Source: JBCCZC01 sp039188505 (GTDB lineage Bacteria > Pseudomonadota > Gammaproteobacteria > Xanthomonadales > SZUA-38). From it: a stretch of 12,386 nt of DNA. The stretch is from assembly GCA_039188505.1 (NCBI GenBank), contig JBCCZC010000147.1, forward strand, positions 1-12,386, read 5' to 3'. Numbering within the stretch: position 1 is the first letter of the stretch; every line of letters begins with the position of its first letter. A program made the translations under genes and the position numbers. Shown here piece after piece: positions 6,834 to 12,386 of the stretch. The notes beneath the pieces were generated by a model. That model saw only the letters and a program-made list of their open reading frames with translations. It did not search any database and was not told the origin of the DNA.

Positions 6834-8276
6834 CTAGTAAGGCTCCCGGAGAATGACCTTCACCGCCTGCCCGGTGGGCAGCTCGCCCCCAGCATCGAGG
6901 CCATTGATGACCGCGATGGCCTGGGCGGAAACGACGCTGTCGGACCTTTCGGCGAGCGCGTCGAGGGATTCGCTGGCCTGCGCTTCCACGATGCGAACCC
7001 GCAGCCCGGCGATCGACTCGCGCTCTTCCTCGGTCAGGTTCCGCATGCTGAGCGCCGCGCCCTGCAGCACGTCACGATAGCGATCCGCGCCGAACCCGAT
7101 GACGGTGAAAGTCATCTCCGGATTGGTCACGAATAAGTAGTAAATGTTGACGGTCTCATCGCCCGTCGCGTCCTCGAAGCGGACGAGGTAGGCCGGCCAT
7201 TTCGCCGTACCGATCGTGACCCGGCGCGCCTCGGCCGGCACCATCTCGCCCTTCTCGCTCATCTTCTCGACGAGCGATTCGCCCAGCTGGGCGGGGTCCA
7301 CGGGCGCGTACATGCCGCCGGCAACGATCAGGGCCGGGGCCTCGCGGTCGACCGCGCCGACGAAGCGCGGCGTGTTCAGCGTCTCCCAACCCTCGGGAAA
7401 GGTCATGGTGAAGTTCAGGTCCGGATGGAGGAACTGCTGACCCTCGAAGATACCGCGGCTCGGAACCTCCAGGCCCCACCAGAGGCCGTCGATCTGGCCG
7501 AAGTAACCGCTGTCACCCGCGATCGTCGGGCGGGATTCGAAGGTGAGCCGTCCGCCCTCGCTGTCGATGTCCGCAAGCCGCGTCGGCGTGCTGGGATGCG
7601 AATCGGTATAGCGGAACTTCTCCGATTCGCCGGTCGCCAGCTCGACCGACTTCGACAGGCGGTCGAGGGCCGCAGCGAGCGCGACCGGATCGTAGCCCGC
7701 GCGGGCCGCGAGGCGCATGCCCTCGCGATCGGCTTCCAGCTCCTGGCTGCGGCTGTAGGTCGCGATGAACACCTCGCCGGCGACGTCGATCGGCGCATTG
7801 ATGAGGTTGCCAAGGTCCTCGCTGACGACGCCGACCGCCTTGCCGGGCAGAGACAGGAGGCCGGGAACGACGCTGCGACCGGCGCGGCGCGCGAAGTGCC
7901 GCTCGGTCACATGGCTGATCTCGTGGGCAAGCACGCCCGCGAGCTCATCTTCGGAGTTCATGAGTGAGAGGAGGCCGCGCGAGATGAAGATGTAGCCGCC
8001 AGGCGCGGCAAACGCGTTCGGTTCGAACTGCTCGATGACGCCGAAGCGGAACTCATAGGGGGTCTCACCAAGCTCGGCCACAAGCCGGTTCCCGACCGCG
8101 GTCACGTACCGCTGCAGACCCTCGCTATCGTAGAGACCGATCTGGTTCAGGACATCGCCGGCAACCTTGGCACCGATCTGCTCCTCGTCCTCGACGGTGA
8201 CCAGCGCGGTGGCACACCCCGTCAGCAGCGCCGCCGCGGCAAGCGGAATCATCAGGCGTCGGGTGAAAGATCTCAT
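6834..8276 (-). CDS. M48 family metallopeptidase, lipoprotein (BepA-like) with long C-terminal extension
   Basis: The 480-aa product is a zinc peptidase probably attached to the periplasmic face of the outer membrane. It starts with a lipoprotein signal: two arginines, a hydrophobic core, and lipobox LTGC with C21; the next residue is Ala, so no inner-membrane retention signal. The M48 core follows: EPNAFAAPGGYIFISRGLL (about 85-103), zinc motif HEISH (118-122), third ligand E179 within SRSQELEADREG (175-186) and an SHPSTPTR motif around H227. Residues about 280-400 form a mixed strand-helix domain I cannot name. The tail (about 425-480) resembles a LysM-like or GQxVKV ending seen in other M48 lipoproteins. 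BepA relatives degrade or help assemble outer-membrane proteins; that role here is inferred. The frame is open 182 codons further upstream, but the signal peptide and AGGAG at 8288-8292 fix the start. Confidence 0.9.
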   Translation of the reverse strand: MRSFTRRLMIPLAAAALLTGCATALVTVEDEEQIGAKVAGDVLNQIGLYDSEGLQRYVTAVGNRLVAELGETPYEFRFGVIEQFEPNAFAAPGGYIFISRGLLSLMNSEDELAGVLAHEISHVTERHFARRAGRSVVPGLLSLPGKAVGVVSEDLGNLINAPIDVAGEVFIATYSRSQELEADREGMRLAARAGYDPVALAAALDRLSKSVELATGESEKFRYTDSHPSTPTRLADIDSEGGRLTFESRPTIAGDSGYFGQIDGLWWGLEVPSRGIFEGQQFLHPDLNFTMTFPEGWETLNTPRFVGAVDREAPALIVAGGMYAPVDPAQLGESLVEKMSEKGEMVPAEARRVTIGTAKWPAYLVRFEDATGDETVNIYYLFVTNPEMTFTVIGFGADRYRDVLQGAALSMRNLTEEERESIAGLRVRIVEAQASESLDALAERSDSVVSAQAIAVINGLDAGGELPTGQAVKVILREPY

Positions 8277-8287
8277 GCTCAGCGGAG

Positions 8288-8292
8288 CTCCT
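8288..8292 (-). promoter_or_regulatory. Ribosome binding site that sets the M48 gene start
   Basis: AGGAG on the minus strand lies 11 nt before the ATG at 8276, directly ahead of the lipoprotein signal peptide. This supports 8276 rather than the far upstream end of the open frame, which would run antisense through the neighbouring gene. Confidence 0.7.
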
Positions 8293-8325
8293 ATCCCTGG
8301 GCCTCCGGGACCCGTACTGGGTCGA

Positions 8326-8334
8326 AAGGTAGCA
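8326..8334 (-). promoter_or_regulatory. Possible extended -10 promoter for the M48 gene
   Basis: The minus strand reads TGC followed by TACCTT, an extended -10 arrangement (TGn plus a hexamer matching 3 of 6). It would start transcription near 8319 and give a leader of about 43 nt. No good -35 is visible, so this rests on the TGn element and position. Confidence 0.28.
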
Positions 8335-8368
8335 CAGCGGATGCGCACGCGTGCCGGCCATTGGATGG

Positions 8369-8398
8369 TTGACATCGTGACCCGCGGGACCCACAAAT
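8369..8398 (+). promoter_or_regulatory. Candidate promoter for the membrane protein gene
   Basis: A perfect -35 hexamer TTGACA at 8369-8374 is followed 18 bp later by ACAAAT (8393-8398), which matches only the last three bases of the -10 consensus. Transcription would begin near 8405, about 46 nt before the start codon. The 174-bp divergent spacer (8277-8450) contains nothing else I can identify. Confidence 0.35.
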
Positions 8399-8450
8399 GC
8401 GGCAACGCGAGCCGCCGACGGGCCGCTGAACAGAGACAACGGGAACGCAC

Positions 8451-9077
8451 ATGAAAACGGCACCAACCGCCAGCGATCGCCCAGCCTGGGTTGCCCGGGC
8501 TGCCTTTGTTACGGCCCTCGGGCTGGGCATGTACTGGACGATCGCCTGGGACCTCGCCAATCCGCCGGAAACCCGCCCGCCCTTCTCGGAAGGCGCCGCG
8601 GTCGAGTACTACCAGGCGTTTCTGCTGCTGCTCGCGAGCCTCGTCGCGATCGTATCCCGTCCCACCGGGGAAGCTGGGGGTCTGCGCTGGCTGCTCGGCG
8701 CCTTCTTCGCGGCGCTCGCCATCCGGGAGTTCGACGAGGTCATCGAGGGGCTGCTCGGCGAGGGGGCGTGGCAGATCATGGTGACCGCCGTGCTGCTCGC
8801 GGCGATCGTGCACGGTTGGCAAACCCGTGCCGCCTGCCGTCCGGCTATCGGGGCGTTCGTCCGGCAGGCGTCCTGGGGCTTCTTCGCGTCCGGAATCCTG
8901 GTGCTGCTGTTCTCGCGCTTCTTCGGCATGAGCGACGTGTGGTATGCCATCATGGGTCAGCAGGAGTTTCAGCGCGGCGTGAAAAACGCCGTCGAGGAGG
9001 TGACCGAGACGATGGCGATCGCGCTCCTTGCCCTGAGTATGCTGGAGTTCTGGCTGTCAGCGCGCCGGGCGCGCTGA
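8451..9077 (+). CDS. Integral membrane protein of unknown function
   Basis: I do not recognise the family of this 208-aa protein with certainty. It has about six hydrophobic segments: roughly residues 13-33, 51-69, 78-95, 107-123, 138-157 and 184-203, so it should sit in the inner membrane. Polar features stand out near the helices: REFDEVIEG at 92-100 and a block GQQEFQRGVKNAVEEVTE (169-186) before the last helix, where several acidic and basic residues could form a binding or gating site. There is no signal peptide beyond the first helix and no known catalytic motif. The ATG has a GGGA 6 nt upstream as a weak ribosome site. It is monocistronic: divergent from the M48 gene and convergent with the acyl-CoA dehydrogenase gene. 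The stop codon lies inside a strong hairpin. Codon use resembles the neighbours. Confidence 0.85.
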   Translation: MKTAPTASDRPAWVARAAFVTALGLGMYWTIAWDLANPPETRPPFSEGAAVEYYQAFLLLLASLVAIVSRPTGEAGGLRWLLGAFFAALAIREFDEVIEGLLGEGAWQIMVTAVLLAAIVHGWQTRAACRPAIGAFVRQASWGFFASGILVLLFSRFFGMSDVWYAIMGQQEFQRGVKNAVEEVTETMAIALLALSMLEFWLSARRAR

Positions 9078-9082
9078 CAGCC
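9052..9082. terminator. Perfect 14-bp hairpin between convergent genes, probable bidirectional terminator
   Basis: Arms at 9052-9065 and 9069-9082 are exact reverse complements with a 3-base loop (CGG). The hairpin contains the stop codon of the membrane protein gene (9075-9077) and ends 8 bp before the stop of the acyl-CoA dehydrogenase gene on the other strand (9091-9093). Neither side is followed by a run of T, so it is not a textbook intrinsic terminator; it may instead pause polymerase or protect both mRNA ends. Symmetry means it folds in either transcript. Confidence 0.65.
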
Positions 9083-9090
9083 CGGGTTCC

Positions 9091-10884
9091 TCAGGCGCTC
9101 ATCACAACCGGATCGAGGCGTTCGACCTCGCGAGCCCCAGCGGTGATCGCCGCCGTCAGCCCTTCCGCTTCCGGCAGGAAGTTCTGCGCGAAGAAACGAG
9201 CGATGGCCAGCTTGCCCTCGAGAAACGCCTGGTCCGCCGTGCCTTCGGCAATGGCGGCCTGGGCGGCGACCGCGCCCCGAGCCAGGTAGAAGCCGCCCGC
9301 GACGTTGCCGAACTGCTTGAGATAGGGCGTCGCGCCGGCCAGCACGTCCTCGAAGTCTTCGCTTGCCAGCAGCCAGTCGGTGGTCGTGGTGAGGGCGGCC
9401 GCGGCTGCAGCGAGCCGGATGCCGATGGTCTGCAGCGAGGCGTCGCTGTGGTTGGCCAGATCAGTGGCGAGATCCTCGACGCCGGCGATGAACGCCCTTG
9501 CCGCGGCCCCACCGTCACCCTGAAGCTTGCGACCCACGAGGTCCATCGCCTGGATGCCGTTGGTACCCTCGTAGATGCCTGCGATGCGGGCGTCGCGCAT
9601 GAACTGCGCCGCTCCGGTCTCCTCCACGTAGCCCATGCCGCCATGGACCTGAACGCCGATCGAGGCGACCTCGTTGGCGCGGTCCGTCGACCAGGCTTTC
9701 GAGATCGGCGTCAGCAGACCTTCGAGAGCCGCAGCTTCGGCTCGCACCGTTTCGTCTGCCGCCGTCCGCGCCAGGTCGTAGGCTACGGCATTGGCGTAGC
9801 AGATCCCGCGGGACGCCTCGACCAGGGACTTCATCGTGTAGAGCATGCGGCGCACGTCCGGATGCTCGTAGATCGCGACCATGCCGCCGCTCCTCACGCC
9901 GGGCGCGCGGCCCTGGCGGCGGTCCTGGGCATAGGCCAGCGCATGCTGGTAGGAGCGTTCGGCGATGCCGACGCCCTGGGTGCCGACGTCGAGCCGAGCC
10001 GAGTTCATCATGATGAACATGTTTCTGAGGCCCTTGTTCTCCGCGCCCAGCAGCGTGCCGTAACACTCACCGCTCTCGCCGAAGGCCATCACGGCCGTCG
10101 GACTGCCGTGCAAGCCCAGCTTCTCCTCGAGGCCCACGCAGTAGGCGTCGTTACGCTCGCCCAGGGAGCCGTCCGCGTTCACGTGGAACTTGGGTACCAG
10201 AAACATCGAGATCCCGCCGGTACCCTCGGGCGCATCCGGCAAGCGCGCCAGCACCAGGTGGGCGATGTTCTCGGTCAGATCGTGGTCGCCGTAGGTGATG
10301 TAGATCTTCTGGCCCGTGATCTTGTAGCGGCCATCGCCCACGGGCTCGGCCTTCGTACGGATCCCGGAGAGATCGGAACCGGCCGTCGGCTCGGTCAGAT
10401 TCATGGTGCCGGCCCATTCGCCGGTCACGAGCTTCTCGAGGTACTGCGCTTTCTGCTGCTCGGTGCCGACGGCCTTGATCGCCTTGACCGCGCCCTGGGT
10501 AAGCGACGTGCCGATGGCAAACGACATGCAGGCAGCGTTCAGGGAATCGATCAGGGCGACGGCGAGCGTCACCGGGAGCCCCTGGCCACCGATCTCCTCG
10601 GGGAAGGCCAGGGAACCCCAGCCGTTCTCGACGTATTGGGCGTAGGCTTCCTTGAATCCGGGCGTCGTGAAGACGTCCTGGCCTTCGAGGCGGGCACCGT
10701 TCTGATCGCTGTCCCAGTTCATCGGCGCCACGATGCCATCGCAGTAGCGACCCATTTCCTCGAGGACCGCCTCAACGAGCTCCGCGGACAGCTCGGGGAA
10801 CGCCGCTGACTCGTAGAGCGCATGGATACCGGCCATGTTTTCTAGGGCGAAACGCATGTCCTTGACTGGCGTGGTGAAGCTCAT
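9091..10884 (-). CDS. Acyl-CoA dehydrogenase, long (~600 aa) type with C-terminal domain
   Basis: The 597-aa FAD enzyme should oxidise an acyl-CoA to the trans-2-enoyl-CoA in the cytoplasm, passing electrons to electron-transfer flavoprotein. It has an N-terminal helix region starting MSFTTPVKDMRF, the acyl-CoA dehydrogenase core with MNLTEPTAGSD (161-171), ITGQKIYITYGDH (189-201), and the catalytic glutamate E439 in IYEGTNGIQ, and an extra C-terminal domain from about 465 on, as in the FadE-related 590-600-aa class that also includes DmdC. Substrate cannot be read from sequence; medium or long chains are usual. The start is the ATG at 10884, preceded at 9 nt by GAGGT (minus strand 10894-10898); a TTG six codons upstream would place that site inside the gene. 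It is divergent from a second acyl-CoA dehydrogenase, 162 bp away. Confidence 0.93.
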   Translation of the reverse strand: MSFTTPVKDMRFALENMAGIHALYESAAFPELSAELVEAVLEEMGRYCDGIVAPMNWDSDQNGARLEGQDVFTTPGFKEAYAQYVENGWGSLAFPEEIGGQGLPVTLAVALIDSLNAACMSFAIGTSLTQGAVKAIKAVGTEQQKAQYLEKLVTGEWAGTMNLTEPTAGSDLSGIRTKAEPVGDGRYKITGQKIYITYGDHDLTENIAHLVLARLPDAPEGTGGISMFLVPKFHVNADGSLGERNDAYCVGLEEKLGLHGSPTAVMAFGESGECYGTLLGAENKGLRNMFIMMNSARLDVGTQGVGIAERSYQHALAYAQDRRQGRAPGVRSGGMVAIYEHPDVRRMLYTMKSLVEASRGICYANAVAYDLARTAADETVRAEAAALEGLLTPISKAWSTDRANEVASIGVQVHGGMGYVEETGAAQFMRDARIAGIYEGTNGIQAMDLVGRKLQGDGGAAARAFIAGVEDLATDLANHSDASLQTIGIRLAAAAAALTTTTDWLLASEDFEDVLAGATPYLKQFGNVAGGFYLARGAVAAQAAIAEGTADQAFLEGKLAIARFFAQNFLPEAEGLTAAITAGAREVERLDPVVMSA

Positions 10885-10985
10885 CGGTTGCAGACCTCGC
10901 AAAACTGGTTGTTCAGATACGACCCCTCAGCGTACAGGACGTGCCCGAGCGAGGCCTTGGCTGATCCGCTCGCCGCGGCCGGCCG

Positions 10986-11014
10986 TTGCGTTTCCGCCCC
11001 CTGGCCCATAGCTT
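10986..11014 (+). promoter_or_regulatory. Possible promoter for the short acyl-CoA dehydrogenase gene
   Basis: TTGCGT (10986-10991) and TAGCTT (11009-11014) are 17 bp apart, ideal spacing, but each matches the sigma-70 consensus at only 3 of 6 bases. Transcription would start near 11021, about 26 nt before the start codon. The 162-bp divergent spacer (10885-11046) should also hold the promoter of the leftward gene, for which I see no good candidate. Confidence 0.28.
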
Positions 11015-11046
11015 AGGCTCCCCGAAAGCGCCCCATCGAGACCGCC

Positions 11047-12180
11047 ATGAGCATCTACACCGACGAGCAACGCATGATCCACGAGGCCGCCCGCGATTTC
11101 TCGCGCGAGGTACTGGCGCCCGGCGCCGTTGCCCGTGAGTCCGCTGGCGAGATCGAGAGCGCGGTGCTGAGCGGACTGTCGGAGCTCGGCTTCCTCGGCA
11201 TGACGGTTCCCGAAGCCGACGGCGGGGTCGGTGCCGACTATGTCGCCTACGCGCTCGCACTCATGGAGATTGCGGCCGGCGACGGCGCGGTCAGCACCAT
11301 GGTGTCGGTCCACAACGCGCCGTTCTGCGCGATCCTCCAGCGCTTCGCCTCGCCCGAGCAGAAGCAGCGGTGGCTGACGCCCGCGGCGGCCGGCGAGTTC
11401 ATCGGCGCCTTTGCGCTGACGGAGCCGCACGCCGGCTCAGACGCCGCTGCGCTTCGGACGCGAGCGCGGCGCGAGAACGGCGAGTACGTCATCAGCGGCA
11501 GCAAGCAGTTCATCACCAGCGGCCGTATTGCCGGGGCGAGCCTCGCCTTCGCGGTCACCGATCCGGACGCCGGCAAGAAGGGCATCTCCTGCTTCTACGT
11601 GCCCGCGGAAACGCCTGGGCTGAGCGTGGCCAAGACCGAGGAGAAGCTTGGTCAGAAGGCCTCAGACACCTCGGCCCTGGCCTTCGACGACATGAGACTC
11701 GGCGAGGAGTACCGCATCGGCGACGAGGGCCAGGGCTACGCGATCGCGCTGTCTTCGCTCGAGACGGGCCGCATCGGCATCGCCGCCCAGTCCGTCGGCA
11801 TGGCGCAGGCCGCCTTCGACTGCGCGCTGACCTACGCCCGCGAGCGCGAGTCCTTCGGCAAGCCGATCTTCGAACACCAGGCCGTCCAGTTCCGCCTCGC
11901 CGACCTCGAAACCGAGCTCGAAGCGTCCCGGCAGCTCACGCTGCATGCCGCGCGGCTCAAGGATGCCGGCGAACCCTGCCTGCGCGAGGCCTGCATGGCG
12001 AAGCTGTTCGCCTCCGAGGTGGCCGAGAAGGTCTGCTCCGGCGCGATCCAGACGCTCGGCGGCTACGGGTACCTCGCCGACTATCCGGTCGAGAAGATCT
12101 ACCGCGACGTCCGCGTCTGTCAGATCTACGAGGGCACCTCGGACATCCAGAAGCTGATCATCGCGCGCCAGATGAGCTGA
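11047..12180 (+). CDS. Acyl-CoA dehydrogenase, short/medium-chain type
   Basis: The 377-aa product is a classic soluble acyl-CoA dehydrogenase (alpha-beta-alpha fold, FAD-bound, ETF-linked) of usual length. Signatures in order: FALTEPHAGSDAA (122-134), the family signature near the flavin; GSKQFITSG (151-159); RESFGKPIFEHQAVQFRLADLE (267-288); QTLGGYGYLADYPVEKIYRDVRVCQIYEGTSDIQ (335-368), with catalytic base E362 as in butyryl and medium-chain enzymes rather than the isovaleryl position. Butyryl-CoA or a branched short acyl-CoA is the likely substrate, by inference. The ribosome site is weak (CGAG, 6 nt upstream of ATG). It is divergent from the 597-aa dehydrogenase; no regulator gene is in the window. 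A further gene starts 55 bp downstream on the same strand. Confidence 0.94.
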   Translation: MSIYTDEQRMIHEAARDFSREVLAPGAVARESAGEIESAVLSGLSELGFLGMTVPEADGGVGADYVAYALALMEIAAGDGAVSTMVSVHNAPFCAILQRFASPEQKQRWLTPAAAGEFIGAFALTEPHAGSDAAALRTRARRENGEYVISGSKQFITSGRIAGASLAFAVTDPDAGKKGISCFYVPAETPGLSVAKTEEKLGQKASDTSALAFDDMRLGEEYRIGDEGQGYAIALSSLETGRIGIAAQSVGMAQAAFDCALTYARERESFGKPIFEHQAVQFRLADLETELEASRQLTLHAARLKDAGEPCLREACMAKLFASEVAEKVCSGAIQTLGGYGYLADYPVEKIYRDVRVCQIYEGTSDIQKLIIARQMS

Positions 12181-12235
12181 CGCGGACGCGAAGCCCGTCT
12201 CACGGCGTTGACGTCGACTGCCCCGTAATCGGGCG

Positions 12236-12386
12236 ATGGACATCGATGCGATCTGCAGGGAAGCCACCGCTACGGCCGACGACGATCGGGCCCTAGCGGT
12301 CCGGCTGCACGACTTCGTGCGGGACCATGTGCTGTTCGGCTTCACCCCGCTGTTCGACGCCGCCACGCCGGAAGCCACGCTTCGCC
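12236..12386 (+). CDS. N-terminal fragment of a probable transglutaminase-like protein (3' end outside window)
   Basis: An ATG at 12236 opens a frame that stays open for 50 codons to the window edge. It starts MDIDAICREATATADDDRAL and contains LHDFVRDHVLFGFTPLFDAA (about 24-43), then TPEATLR. The pattern of a short acidic helix, a V-R-D motif and GFTP followed by a PEATLR segment recalls the N-terminal part of small bacterial transglutaminase-like (papain-fold) proteins, where the catalytic Cys comes soon after; that residue lies beyond the window. No clear ribosome site is present, so the exact start is unsure. It may be co-transcribed with the acyl-CoA dehydrogenase gene, 55 bp upstream. 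Confidence 0.55.
   Translation, partial: MDIDAICREATATADDDRALAVRLHDFVRDHVLFGFTPLFDAATPEATLR

Noticed and set aside
8277..8822. 182-codon N-terminal extension of the M48 peptidase
   Set aside because: It would run antisense through the membrane protein gene and bury the lipoprotein signal peptide; AGGAG before 8276 supports the shorter form.
9448..10809. 453-codon open frame on the plus strand opposite the long acyl-CoA dehydrogenase
   Set aside because: Antisense shadow in a high-GC gene; the minus-strand frame carries the full dehydrogenase signature.
10885..10902. TTG start six codons upstream for the 597-aa acyl-CoA dehydrogenase
   Set aside because: The GAGGT ribosome site lies between the TTG and the ATG at 10884, so it can serve only the ATG.

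Overview
The window looks like ordinary chromosomal DNA from a high-GC proteobacterium, most likely a gammaproteobacterium. The PtsG, phosphoglucose isomerase and TalB-type transaldolase proteins align closely from memory with the E. coli proteins, and GC-rich third codon positions create long antisense shadow ORFs throughout. Genus cannot be told from the sequence. I see no insertion sequence, CRISPR array, tRNA, rRNA, prophage gene or toxin-antitoxin pair, and no break in codon style that would suggest recent transfer.

Region 1 (1-6814) is a sugar uptake and hexose-phosphate locus made of two divergent units. Leftward runs a two-gene phosphotransferase operon: a triple fusion protein (IIA-HPr-Enzyme I, 844 aa) followed 3 bp later by the glucose-type EIIC permease (ptsG, cut by the window edge). 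Together they carry the phosphate from PEP to incoming sugar; the EIIB step should lie in the part of ptsG outside the window. Rightward run pgi, tal and a P-loop kinase of the D-glycerate 3-kinase family, with a 4-base ATGA overlap and then a 4-base gap, so they are almost certainly one transcript. Glucose-6-phosphate made by the PTS would be passed to fructose-6-phosphate by Pgi, linked to the pentose phosphate pathway by transaldolase, and the kinase would feed D-glycerate into lower glycolysis. The 351-bp spacer between the two units holds no convincing gene and presumably carries both promoters.

Region 2 (6834-9077) holds an M48 metallopeptidase lipoprotein (leftward; BepA-like, periplasmic, with a long C-terminal extension) and, divergent from it, a six-helix membrane protein of unknown function.

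Region 3 (9052-12386) starts with a perfect 14-bp hairpin lying between convergent genes, then two divergent acyl-CoA dehydrogenase genes: a long ~597-aa type with the extra C-terminal domain and a 377-aa short/medium-chain type. They point to fatty-acid or branched-chain acyl-CoA oxidation. The last 150 bases begin a further gene that looks like a transglutaminase-like protein.

I found no clearly undescribed system. The points most worth a second look are the two-gene glucose PTS built round a IIA-HPr-EI fusion, the unexpected glycerate-kinase-family gene in the pgi-tal operon, the perfect hairpin at 9052-9082, and the unassigned membrane protein.
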